A DNA stretch of 64,000 nt from positions 49,985 through 113,984 of the forward strand of contig JACPOC010000007.1 of assembly GCA_016185125.1 (NCBI GenBank). Reading direction: 5' to 3'. A model generated the notes under the pieces. It was not told the DNA's origin. It ran no database searches and saw only the letters and a list, made by a program, of their open reading frames with translations. Positions 34,523-42,606 of this stretch are shown piece after piece. Within the stretch, counting starts at the first letter, position 1. Each line of letters starts with the position of its first letter. The position numbers were made by a program, and so were the translations under genes. This stretch comes from Bacteroidota bacterium. Lineage in GTDB: Bacteria > Bacteroidota > Bacteroidia > B-17B0 > Aurantibacillaceae.

Positions 34523-34574
34523 TTTTACCTGGCATATATTTTGTTGTTACTTATGCAGTATCTTAATTGAAAAC

Positions 34575-36443
34575 ATGCATTCTCTTTTTAAAAAACAATG
34601 CGGCGCATTAAAAAGAGTTTTTCTTCTTATAATTTTAATGTTTTGCTTTTCTTTTTCAGGTTTTTCTCAAACGAAAGATTCGGCTAAATTAGCTCAGCGC
34701 GATACCTTAAAATTTTATAAAAAAATTAAACGCATATCTCAAAAGAACCGTTTATTTAAAATGCTTTATGAGGCCACATTTATTGATCCTCAGCCTCAGC
34801 AAGAACCTGTTGCGCCCACCGCTAAAGTGGAGGTAAAGCAGGTTAACCCCTACATTCAATATCAAGGAGCCACCATCCGAAATATTATTATTGTTGTTCA
34901 TGATCCATTTGGGCATTCGGTTAACGACACCCTTTACCGCAGGGTAAATTACAGCCAACGAATGGGTAACATTGCCCATATAAAATCCCGCCGGTGGATC
35001 ATTAACAACCGCTTGCTTTTTAAAAAGAACGATACCATTAATCCTTTGGTATTGAGCGAAACCGAACGTTTATTACGAACAGTGGTTTATGTGAATGATG
35101 CCAAGGTAAGCGTTTTGGAAACCAAGAGTAAGGATAGTGTGGATGTTAAAGTGGTGGTGCTTGATAAATGGGCTATTACGGTTCCGATACTTATTACCGA
35201 TGTATCAGGAAATGTGCGCTTCCGTAATCAGAATTTTTTAGGACTGGGACAGCAATTGGAACAATACGTGGGCTATAAAAAACCCAATGTTTTCGATTTT
35301 AACGGTTATTATGGAATTGATAATATTGATAATACCTATATCTCTGCACGTTTAGGGTATCAGGCAACCCCCACGGGTACTAATGTGGGTTTATCGTTTA
35401 ATCGTGGATTTTTCTCCCCACTTACTCCTTGGGCCGGCGGCTTGGCTTTAAATAATCGTTGGAGCGATTTTGCATATATAGATGCCGTAGATAGTACGCG
35501 CAAAAAAATTTTAACGGATGTTTTTAGTTACGACGCATGGATAGGAAGAGCTTTTAAGTTAAGCGAAAAAAAAACTTTTTTTAACCAAAGTACCAACATC
35601 ATCACCGCTTGGCGCTTTTATAAAAGTAATTATATCAATCCGCCATCGCGCGAAATAGATCCTAAACGCGTTTTGTATAATACCTCGGCTTTTGTTGGTA
35701 ATGTTGGCTTTGCCGTTCAGCAATATTATAAAGATAAATTCATTTACCGTTTTGGCGCCACGGAAGACGTACCCGAAGGAACCATCATACAATACATTTA
35801 CGGCGGAATAAAAAAGCAATATGATAAAATACGGTATTATTCCGGTGTTGAATTGGCAAAAGCAAAACACTTTACTTTCGGTTATATTTCCGCCACATTT
35901 TCTTATGGCGTATTTTTTAATAAGGCTGTATCCAATGATATTACGGCAAATTTTAATGTGTATTATTTCAGTAACCTTCACCGCTCGGGCAAATGGTTTT
36001 TCAGGCAGTTTTTATATTATAACACGGTTTACGGGGCTAATAAATTATTTAATGAAACCATTACGCTTTCAGGAAACGAATTGTATGGCTTTAGTCCGGG
36101 TACTCTTACAGGAAACACCAAAATGGTTTTAAATTCAGAAACCGTGGCTTACGCGCCTTATAATGTTATTGGCTTCCGTTTTGCCCCGGTAATGTTGGTA
36201 GGTTTAGGAATGTTGGGCAGTCCGCAGCAGCCATTAAGAGAAAGTGTTTTGTTTCAAGGATACTCTTTAGGAATTATGCTGCGTAACGAAAATCTGGTAA
36301 GCAGCACCTTTCAGTTTTCATTCGGATACTATCCCTTTTTACCGGATGGCAAAAATTCTGTGTGGACTTATAATCCTGTAACCAGTTTTACTTTAAGAGT
36401 AAGAGGCTTTTCGGTGCAAAGGCCGGAATTTGTAGCTTATTAA
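34575..36443 (+). CDS. Omp85-like outer-membrane protein with POTRA-like domain
   Basis: 622 aa. After a signal peptide (about residues 14-32, ending SGFSQ) and a Lys-rich linker comes a POTRA-like module (about 95-215): a strand QGATIRNIIIVVHDPFG, then NNRLLFKKNDTINPLVLSETERLLRTVVYVNDAKVSV. The remaining ~400 residues alternate beta-strands and end in RPEFVAY with aromatic-rich strands, as in a barrel. The gene follows the polysaccharide unit by 52 bp. Whether it takes part in glycan export or is a general outer-membrane factor is unknown; no Wza-type exporter is encoded in the window. Confidence 0.75.
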   Translation: MHSLFKKQCGALKRVFLLIILMFCFSFSGFSQTKDSAKLAQRDTLKFYKKIKRISQKNRLFKMLYEATFIDPQPQQEPVAPTAKVEVKQVNPYIQYQGATIRNIIIVVHDPFGHSVNDTLYRRVNYSQRMGNIAHIKSRRWIINNRLLFKKNDTINPLVLSETERLLRTVVYVNDAKVSVLETKSKDSVDVKVVVLDKWAITVPILITDVSGNVRFRNQNFLGLGQQLEQYVGYKKPNVFDFNGYYGIDNIDNTYISARLGYQATPTGTNVGLSFNRGFFSPLTPWAGGLALNNRWSDFAYIDAVDSTRKKILTDVFSYDAWIGRAFKLSEKKTFFNQSTNIITAWRFYKSNYINPPSREIDPKRVLYNTSAFVGNVGFAVQQYYKDKFIYRFGATEDVPEGTIIQYIYGGIKKQYDKIRYYSGVELAKAKHFTFGYISATFSYGVFFNKAVSNDITANFNVYYFSNLHRSGKWFFRQFLYYNTVYGANKLFNETITLSGNELYGFSPGTLTGNTKMVLNSETVAYAPYNVIGFRFAPVMLVGLGMLGSPQQPLRESVLFQGYSLGIMLRNENLVSSTFQFSFGYYPFLPDGKNSVWTYNPVTSFTLRVRGFSVQRPEFVAY

Positions 36444-36477
36444 GAGGGTTTAGTATTCTTCTAAAAGAGGGAAGGCT

Positions 36478-37449
36478 TTAAGACCCCAAAATATCAATTA
36501 ACTCCACCAAATCGTCGTTGAGCTTTTCATGATGTTTTACAGCTTTTTCAAAAGGTGTAAACACTACTTTTTTATTTACAATGCCAATCATTTCCCTCGT
36601 GCGCCCGCTCATAAGAGCCTTTACCGCGTTAAAACCCATAATGCTGGCATTTACACGTTCCATGCAGGTGGGGTTGCCTCCGCGTTGAATATGGCCTAAA
36701 ATACTTACCCGCAAATCAAATTCGGGACAATGTTTTTTAATAAGCTCAGCCACTTTAAAAGCACCTCCGCTTTCATCTCCTTCGGCTACTACAATTATTT
36801 TACTGCTTTTAGTGGCGCGCCAGTTTTTTATTTTTACAATCAAAGCTTCACTATCGTGTTTTAATTCAGGAACTAACAAGGCTTCCGCTCCGCTGGCAAT
36901 GGCACTTCTCAAGGCTATCAGTCCGGCATCTCGTCCCATTACTTCCACCACAAAAATACGATCGTGGCTTTCGGCAGTATCTCTTATTTTATCAATCGCT
37001 TCTACCACCGTATTAATGGCAGTGTCGTAACCAATGGTAAAATCGGTGCCTATCAAATCGTTGTCAATAGTGCCCGGACAACCAATTACAGGAATATTAA
37101 TATGTTTGGTAAGGTCGATGGCGCCTTTAAAACTGCCATCGCCGCCAATAATAACCAGGCCTTCAATTTCGTGCTTAAATAAATTGTCAACCGCCATGGC
37201 TATGCCTTTTTCGGTCATAAAGCGTTCGCTGCGTGCGGTTTTTAAAATGGTGCCGCCTTTATGAATAATGTTTGAAACACTTTCGCGTTTAAGTTCAACA
37301 AAATTATTATCAATCAATCCTTCGTAGCCTCTTAAAAAACCAAGGGTTTGAATGTTATAATGATTGGCCGTGCGCACCACCGCTCTTGTGCAGGCATTCA
37401 TTCCCGGAGAATCCCCGCCCGAAGTAAGCAAAGCTATTTTTTTGATCAT
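36478..37449 (-). CDS. pfkA: ATP-dependent 6-phosphofructokinase
   Basis: 323 aa, close to the bacterial PfkA length. It phosphorylates fructose 6-phosphate in glycolysis. Visible: N-terminal LLTSGGDSPGMNA, the ATP-site GGDGSFKG at 102-109, where Gly after the Asp marks ATP rather than pyrophosphate as donor, the catalytic TIDND at 127-131 (D129), MGRDAGLIAL and LGHIQRGGNPT. A -7 box ends 4 nt before the ATG, so the mRNA should be leaderless. Assignment is firm. Confidence 0.96.
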   Translation of the reverse strand: MIKKIALLTSGGDSPGMNACTRAVVRTANHYNIQTLGFLRGYEGLIDNNFVELKRESVSNIIHKGGTILKTARSERFMTEKGIAMAVDNLFKHEIEGLVIIGGDGSFKGAIDLTKHINIPVIGCPGTIDNDLIGTDFTIGYDTAINTVVEAIDKIRDTAESHDRIFVVEVMGRDAGLIALRSAIASGAEALLVPELKHDSEALIVKIKNWRATKSSKIIVVAEGDESGGAFKVAELIKKHCPEFDLRVSILGHIQRGGNPTCMERVNASIMGFNAVKALMSGRTREMIGIVNKKVVFTPFEKAVKHHEKLNDDLVELIDILGS

Positions 37450-37453
37450 TATA

Positions 37454-37461
37454 CAAAGTTA
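37454..37461 (-). promoter_or_regulatory. Promoter -7 box (TAACTTTG) for pfkA
   Basis: Exact TAnnTTTG on the reverse strand with 4 nt to the ATG. Confidence 0.55.
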
Positions 37462-37537
37462 AACGGAATTAGGGAGGGAGCAAAGAATAAAGGATTGAAT
37501 GGCATGAAGTTTTGTGTGTTTATATTAAATACCATTT

Positions 37538-37769
37538 ATGAGAATTTTTTTATGCGCTATCATTTTTTTTGTTGCTTGTGTTAACAGCCGCGCGCATTAA
37601 AAAACGCTGTTTCTACACTTACGATGTTTTAGGAAAATGTGTTTTTAATCAGGCTTACAATAATGAAGAGCGGATAAAAATTGATCTTGGTTCTCCGCCA
37701 AAAGGCATTTATTTTTTGGAGATGAATACCGAGGGGCGAAAAGAAATAAAGAAGATTGTAATTCAGTAA
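37538..37769 (+). pseudogene. Remnant: signal peptide plus T9SS type A sorting domain with a frameshift
   Basis: From ATG 37538 the frame reads MRIFLCAIIFFVACVNSRAH and stops at 37600. The +1 frame (open 37569-37769) continues as YDVLGKCVFNQAYNNE, IDLGSPPKGIYFLEM and a final KEIKKIVIQ, a standard T9SS type A C-terminal domain lacking its cargo. The shift can be placed in the run of eight T at 37563-37570: with seven T the frame is one 76-aa protein. The cargo part is missing altogether, so this is probably the product of an internal deletion plus a frameshift; a slippage-expressed mini-protein is less likely. It lies between pfkA and the PLP enzyme gene. Confidence 0.6.
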
Positions 37770-37799
37770 TTTATCTGAAAGTAATAATCCCTTAAAACC

Positions 37800-38957
37800 T
37801 TACCCCAACACCTGTTTCAGATCTTCAATAAGGTCTTCTACATCTTCAACACCCACGCTTAAGCGCAGTAAATTATCTACCACGCCTGCTTTATCGCGTT
37901 CAGCTTTTGGAATGGAAGCATGCGTCATGGTTGCTGGATGATTGATAAGGGATTCAACACCGCCCAAACTTTCGGCTAATGAAAATACTTTAAACGAAGA
38001 GGCAATGTTAAAAGTATCTTCCACGGTGGAGTGTTTTAAAACAATGGAAATCATTCCGCCAAAATCGCGCATTTGTTTTTTGGCAATTTCATGGTTTGGA
38101 TGATCTTCAAAGCCGGGCCAGTAAATCTTTTCTATTTTTGGATGATTCTTTAAATATTCAGCAATCTTTCTTCCGTTAAAGCAATGACGCTCCATTCGTA
38201 AATGAAGGGTCTTAATTCCGCGCATAACTAAAAAGCTGTCCATAGGCCCGGGGGTTGCGCCGCAGCTGTTATGAATAAATGCCAGCTGTTCATAAATCTT
38301 TTCATCATTTAAAACCAAAGCGCCCATTATCACATCGCTGTGTCCGCCTAAATATTTGGTAACGCTGTGCATTACAATATCAGCTCCAAGCGCTAAAGGG
38401 TTTTGAAGAAAGGGAGAAGCAAAAGTATTATCCACGCCAAGCATAATGTTATTTTCTTTGGCAATTTTTGCGCAGGCTTCAATATCCACAATTTGCATGG
38501 TGGGATTGGTTGGTGTTTCTACCCAAAGTAATTTGGTGTTAACATTTACATATTTGCTTATGTTATCAGCATTATGAAGATTGATAAAATGAAATTTAAT
38601 ACCGAAGTTGGCAAATACTTTTGTAAACATACGGTAGCTTCCGCCGTACAGGTCGTCGCCTGTAATAACTTCATCACCCGGCCTAAGCAGTTTCATCACC
38701 GCATCCATAGAGCCCATTCCGCTGCTGAAACATAGGCAAAATTTACCGTTTTCCAATGCGGCAATATTTTTTTGTAAAGCTTCGCGCGTTGGATTTTTTC
38801 CTCTCGCGTAAGCATAGCCTTTGTGTTTTCCTGGATATTCCTGAACGTAAGTGCTTGTTTGAAAAATAGGCGTCATAATTGCACCTGTTGTTGGGTCAGG
38901 TTCGGCGCCGGCATGAATTGCTTTAGTGCCAAATTTATGTTTGCTGAAATCTGTCAT
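37800..38957 (-). CDS. Cys/Met metabolism PLP enzyme (cystathionine gamma-synthase/lyase)
   Basis: 385 aa, normal length. The PLP lysine is K201 in MHSVTKYLGGHSD; other family landmarks are YAYARGKNPTREALQ, CFSSGMGSMDAVMKLL, DDLYGGSYRMF, VETPTNPTMQIVDI and the C-terminal FSLAESLGGVESLINHPATMTHASI. It either joins O-acyl-homoserine with cysteine or splits cystathionine; the sequence does not separate synthase from lyase here. Monocistronic as far as seen; the ATG at 38957 has an AT-rich leader with no exact -7 box. Confidence 0.93.
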   Translation of the reverse strand: MTDFSKHKFGTKAIHAGAEPDPTTGAIMTPIFQTSTYVQEYPGKHKGYAYARGKNPTREALQKNIAALENGKFCLCFSSGMGSMDAVMKLLRPGDEVITGDDLYGGSYRMFTKVFANFGIKFHFINLHNADNISKYVNVNTKLLWVETPTNPTMQIVDIEACAKIAKENNIMLGVDNTFASPFLQNPLALGADIVMHSVTKYLGGHSDVIMGALVLNDEKIYEQLAFIHNSCGATPGPMDSFLVMRGIKTLHLRMERHCFNGRKIAEYLKNHPKIEKIYWPGFEDHPNHEIAKKQMRDFGGMISIVLKHSTVEDTFNIASSFKVFSLAESLGGVESLINHPATMTHASIPKAERDKAGVVDNLLRLSVGVEDVEDLIEDLKQVLG

Positions 38958-39055
38958 AATAATAATTGTAAAATTACGAAATTAATAAAGCTTAAACTTC
39001 ATAAAAAACAGTTTAAATGAAGGGATTTGCAAACGATTTTTTTCAATAAAAAATT

Positions 39056-39496
39056 TTATTCTTTATCCCTTATTTGCTCAAGGGTTTTAATGCGTTGGCT
39101 AAGTATTGCTATATGGGAAGTTAATTTGTTGAGAAGCGGCTGCGGAAAACTGTCAGAAATAACCTCTTTATAGCGCGCTAAATTAAACTCTTCGCAAAAA
39201 ATAATATTTTTAAGAATTTTATTCAGGTCATCTGTAACCACTTCTTTCATTCGCAGCCATAAATGATTAATTGCACCCTTTAAAGTTCCTTTAGTAGCAC
39301 TTTCGCCGCCTAAGGCCATAATCTCTACATTCAGCTCTTCCCACATTAAAAGGCTTTGATTTTCGCAGGTAAAGAAAAAGGTTTGTAATTCTTTTTCCGG
39401 TGTTGTTTCTGCAATCTGTTTAAATCCATTTATACTATCCATCATAAGAGATGATAATTCTTTAAGATGTATGAGCTGTTCGGTTTTGGTTTCCAT
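39056..39496 (-). CDS. PA2169/DUF2383 family four-helix-bundle protein
   Basis: 146 aa, all helical. The pattern matches the DUF2383 ferritin-like family: an N-terminal LKELSSLMMDSINGFKQIAE, TFFFTCENQSLLMWEELNVEIMALGGESATKGTLKGAINHLWLRMK, then a third helix with CEEFNLARYKEV. Family members are small cytoplasmic proteins of unknown function, often stress-linked. Here the classic Glu/His metal ligands are only partly present, so metal binding is doubtful. It stands alone between two minus-strand units. Confidence 0.75.
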   Translation of the reverse strand: METKTEQLIHLKELSSLMMDSINGFKQIAETTPEKELQTFFFTCENQSLLMWEELNVEIMALGGESATKGTLKGAINHLWLRMKEVVTDDLNKILKNIIFCEEFNLARYKEVISDSFPQPLLNKLTSHIAILSQRIKTLEQIRDKE

Positions 39497-39601
39497 TTGG
39501 AAATTTATTTATACTATAAAATTAGCTTTTAAAGCAAAGGGTTTGATTTAATTTTCGGTAAGAAGGCTTTAATGATAGCTGATTGCTCTATAAAAAATAA
39601 T

Positions 39602-39635
39602 AAAAAAGACCGCTTGGTGGAAGCAGCCTTTTTTT
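39602..39635. terminator. Bidirectional-type terminator behind the cytochrome oxidase genes
   Basis: GACCGCTT and AAGCAGCC pair fully (with G-U pairs) around a 5-nt loop and are flanked by A6 and T7 runs, so the hairpin can act on either strand. It lies ~20 nt past the stop of the subunit IV gene on the minus strand. Confidence 0.7.
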
Positions 39636-39654
39636 GAAATAAAGGTATATTAGT

Positions 39655-40158
39655 TTAGTGCTTTGCCTCTGAAGGCTTTTCGGTGCCTGGGTTGCCTGCC
39701 GCATTGTGACCCGAACCGCCGGCGGAATGATCACCTTTATGATCTCTTAAATATTGCTGTTGTTCAACCAAAATAGGATCTACTTTGGTAAACCTGCCTG
39801 ATTCTCCGGCGTAAGTACCTTCACTTAAAATAATGAATAAGCCATAAAACATAAAAGTGATGTAAGGAACCAAAATGATGTACTTAAAAAATTTATTTTC
39901 GTGCCCTAAGTGCATAAACCAAATGACAATAAATGCAGCTTTTGCAAGAGTTAGAACTATAAATAGGGTTTTTAACCAAAGCTTACCACTCCAACCGTGG
40001 CCCGGAGCCATCGATCCTATAATTAACTCTGCAATAGTAATTACAAGCATAATCCAAAACACGTTCCATAAAGTACGGCGTGCTTTTTTACCATACTCCG
40101 CGTCGTGGTTATACATTGTTTCGTAAGGAGGGTAATTATCGTGAAATTCTGCTGACAT
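39655..40158 (-). CDS. Cytochrome c oxidase subunit IV family protein
   Basis: 167 aa with three membrane helices (about 29-48, 63-85 and 96-114) in the prokaryotic COX4 arrangement: TLWNVFWIMLVITIAELIIG, FIVLTLAKAAFIVIWFMHLGHE (the 'KAxfvvxyFMHL' motif) and a third helix. The tail is Gly/His/Glu-rich. It is the last gene of a four-gene unit with heme O synthase and two subunit III-type proteins, and probably stabilises the aa3-type oxidase in the inner membrane. Confidence 0.9.
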   Translation of the reverse strand: MSAEFHDNYPPYETMYNHDAEYGKKARRTLWNVFWIMLVITIAELIIGSMAPGHGWSGKLWLKTLFIVLTLAKAAFIVIWFMHLGHENKFFKYIILVPYITFMFYGLFIILSEGTYAGESGRFTKVDPILVEQQQYLRDHKGDHSAGGSGHNAAGNPGTEKPSEAKH

Positions 40159-40196
40159 AGTTTAATTTTTTAAATTTTAATAATTCTGATTTCTGA

Positions 40197-40922
40197 TTAT
40201 AATAAATAGAAGAATGTAAATACGAATACCCAAACCAAATCTACAAAGTGCCAGTAAAGACCAACCTTTTCAACCATTTCGTAGTGGCCTCGTTTTTCGT
40301 AGGTTCCTTTTAAAACATTTAAGAAAATAACCAGGTTAATGATAACCCCTGAAAATACGTGTGTTCCGTGAAAGCCGGTGATAAAGAAGAAGTAATTGGC
40401 AAATTGCGGAACACCATATTCGTTAACCGCCATATTGGCTCCGTGAAAAATCTGCTTTACGTAAGCACCGGTTTCGTAATCCCATACATTACGTACCCAA
40501 CCCGCTTCCGTTCCTTTAATAAAATGATACCATTCCCAGGCTTGTGATAAAACGAACATTAAACCTCCCACAATGGTCCAGAACATCCAGGTTGTAACAC
40601 CCTTGCGATCCATACGTTTACCTGCTTCCACAGCAAGCACCATGGTAACCGAGGACATAATGAGGATAAAGGTCATTAAACCCACATAGGCCAAAGGCAA
40701 ATGCTGTTCCACAAAAGGAAAGTGGGTAAACACGTTTTCGGCTTTTGGCCAAACATCGGCGTATTTGTGACGGATAAAACCGTAAGACATTAATAATCCT
40801 CCGAAGGTTAAAGCATCGGAAATCAGGAAAAACCACATCATCATTTTTCCGTAACTAACGCCAAAAGGTGATTTACCGCCGTCCCAGGCGCCTTTAGTAT
40901 CAATTTCTGCAGTGTGAGCCAT
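40197..40922 (-). CDS. Cytochrome c oxidase subunit III
   Basis: 241 aa, heme-copper oxidase subunit III with about six helices. Family features include PFGVSYGKMMMWFFLISDALTFGGLLMSY, SQAWEWYHFIKG, FFFITGFHGTHVFSGVIINL (conserved 'GfHG.HV') and the end YWHFVDLVWVFVFTFFYLL. It works as part of the terminal oxidase of aerobic respiration. It is longer than the upstream paralogue (201 aa) and is followed after 38 bp by the subunit IV gene. Confidence 0.93.
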   Translation of the reverse strand: MAHTAEIDTKGAWDGGKSPFGVSYGKMMMWFFLISDALTFGGLLMSYGFIRHKYADVWPKAENVFTHFPFVEQHLPLAYVGLMTFILIMSSVTMVLAVEAGKRMDRKGVTTWMFWTIVGGLMFVLSQAWEWYHFIKGTEAGWVRNVWDYETGAYVKQIFHGANMAVNEYGVPQFANYFFFITGFHGTHVFSGVIINLVIFLNVLKGTYEKRGHYEMVEKVGLYWHFVDLVWVFVFTFFYLL

Positions 40923-40958
40923 ATCTATTTTAAAGTAATGTTAAAAACTGTTGCAATA

Positions 40959-41564
40959 TTAACGATAAAAATATAAAAACAAAAACAAATATACCCACAA
41001 GAGGTCAAGAAAATGCCAATAAATGGCAGTTAGCTCAATACCAAGGTAATCAGAGGGGGAATATTTTTTCAACAGGCTTTTTGTTAATGAAACTACCAAA
41101 GCTATTAATCCGCCTACCATGTGAAACAGATGGATCATAGCAATAAAGTATAAAAATGAGCCGGAAGCATTGGCGTATTTGCCTACAAAATAAATTCCTT
41201 GTTGGGTGAGTTGTTTCCAGCCTTCGACTTGGGTGTAAAAAAAGGCTATTCCCAATAATAATGTTAAAAATAAGCCAATAGATGTTAATTTTAGGTTGCC
41301 TTTTTTAATAGCTATTTGTGCCATAAGCATGGTTAAACTACTGGTAATAATAATTCCGGTGCTGATGATGGCAATGTCGGGTAAATTAAAAACAAGCCAG
41401 TTGCCGTTATCTGCCCTAACTACGTAGGCACTGGTTAATCCGGCAAACAACATAATAATGCTGATGATGCCGATGTATAATAAAGGTTTTGCCGTTTTTC
41501 GGGTGGCTGCTTTTATTTCGGCCTTATGAGGATGGTGATTTTTTATTTTTACTGTTTCTTCCAT
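40959..41564 (-). CDS. Cytochrome c oxidase subunit III family protein (short paralogue)
   Basis: 201 aa with five membrane helices: PLLYIGIISIIMLFAGLTSAYVVR (the 'lfaglts.Y' start of short subunit III proteins), SSLTMLMAQIAIKKG, GIAFFYTQVEGWKQL, FIAMIHLFHMVGGLIALV and YWHFLDLLWVYLFLFLYFYR. Two consecutive subunit III-type genes are usual in Bacteroidota oxidase loci. It starts 9 nt after the heme O synthase stop, so the two are in one operon. Confidence 0.92.
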   Translation of the reverse strand: MEETVKIKNHHPHKAEIKAATRKTAKPLLYIGIISIIMLFAGLTSAYVVRADNGNWLVFNLPDIAIISTGIIITSSLTMLMAQIAIKKGNLKLTSIGLFLTLLLGIAFFYTQVEGWKQLTQQGIYFVGKYANASGSFLYFIAMIHLFHMVGGLIALVVSLTKSLLKKYSPSDYLGIELTAIYWHFLDLLWVYLFLFLYFYR

Positions 41565-41573
41565 TTAAAAAGT

Positions 41574-42473
41574 TTAAGATTTTGTCATTAATGCGAGCTG
41601 AACTACGGGCAAATAAACAAGTGTAATTAAAAATAATTTTTTGGCATTGGCATCAGTAGGTAATCTGTAAAAATTATATGCCTGCATTAACAGGGCAAGG
41701 CCGCTTACCACGCATACCGAAACGCTGAGCAATCCTACAAAGTGAAACACAAACGGAAAAATACTTGTAATGAGTAAAAATACAGAATAAATTAAAATTT
41801 GAAATTGCGAGGCTTGGTCTTTACCTCCGTTTGATGGAAGCAAATAAAAATCGGCTTTGGCGTAATCATCGCTGTTAAACCAGGCTAAGGCCCAAAAATG
41901 CGGAAATTGCCATACAAATTGAATTAAGAATAATAATATGGCAAAAAACTTTATTTCGCCAAAACCCTGCGTAGCGGCAACGGCACCAATTAGCGTAGGT
42001 AAAGCCCCGGGAAAGGCTCCTACAAATACCGAAAGTGGAGTAACGCGTTTTAGAGGGGTGTAAACCAGGGCATATAAAATAATGGAAACAAAGCCCAAAA
42101 TACCACATAAAGGATTGGTATATATCCACAATAAAACAGTGCCACAAATGCCGCAAACAGTACAAAATACAAAGGCTTCGGCAGAAGAAAGTACTCCGGT
42201 TGGCATAGGGCGAAGACGGGTTCGCTCCATTAATTTATCAAGATCTTTTTCAATAATCTGATTAAATCCGTTGGCCGCTGAGGTAATTAAAAAGCCTCCC
42301 AAACTTAAAGCAAGTAATTGTAGGGAAATTATTTCCTCAGCCACGGTTAAATAAGTTATAACGGCCGAAAAAACAACAAGCGACCCTAATCTGAATTTTG
42401 TAAGTTTTAAATATCCTAAAACCTTTGATAAAAGGGGATTTGGCGAATTTATGCTTGTAGGTGAAGGTTCCAA
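41574..42473 (-). CDS. ctaB: Protoheme IX farnesyltransferase (heme O synthase)
   Basis: 299 aa, UbiA family with nine helices. The first Asp-rich motif NGFNQIIEKDLDKLMERTRLRP is intact, with N, D and D in the normal spacing and the RTRxRP tail specific to heme O synthases; the second motif region reads FWALAWFNSDDYAKADFYLLPS. It makes heme O from heme B for the oxidase encoded downstream. The start appears to be TTG at 42471-42473 (MEPSPTSINSP), since no ATG occurs before the first helix; a TAAATTTA box ends 7 nt upstream, so the leader is minimal. Confidence 0.94.
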   Translation of the reverse strand: MEPSPTSINSPNPLLSKVLGYLKLTKFRLGSLVVFSAVITYLTVAEEIISLQLLALSLGGFLITSAANGFNQIIEKDLDKLMERTRLRPMPTGVLSSAEAFVFCTVCGICGTVLLWIYTNPLCGILGFVSIILYALVYTPLKRVTPLSVFVGAFPGALPTLIGAVAATQGFGEIKFFAILLFLIQFVWQFPHFWALAWFNSDDYAKADFYLLPSNGGKDQASQFQILIYSVFLLITSIFPFVFHFVGLLSVSVCVVSGLALLMQAYNFYRLPTDANAKKLFLITLVYLPVVQLALMTKS

Positions 42474-42574
42474 AATTGTGTAAATTTAGTACTTAAATCC
42501 TTATTGGTATGATTTTATTAAACTTATAAAAAAAAATAACTTAGGAAAAAGCTTTTTTGTTTAAATTAATTTTT

Positions 42575-42582
42575 TACTTTTG
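42575..42582 (+). promoter_or_regulatory. Promoter -7 box (TACTTTTG) for the OmpA/TPR lipoprotein gene
   Basis: Exact TAnnTTTG, 24 nt before the ATG at 42607. It overlaps a possible TTG start at 42580 and so rules it out. Confidence 0.6.
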
Positions 42583-42606
42583 CCCTTGAACAATCAAAAA
42601 ATAACG

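Noticed and set aside
42580..42606. Longer OmpA/TPR lipoprotein starting at 42580
   Set aside because: The TTG overlaps the promoter box, and the lipoprotein signal peptide begins at the ATG at 42607.
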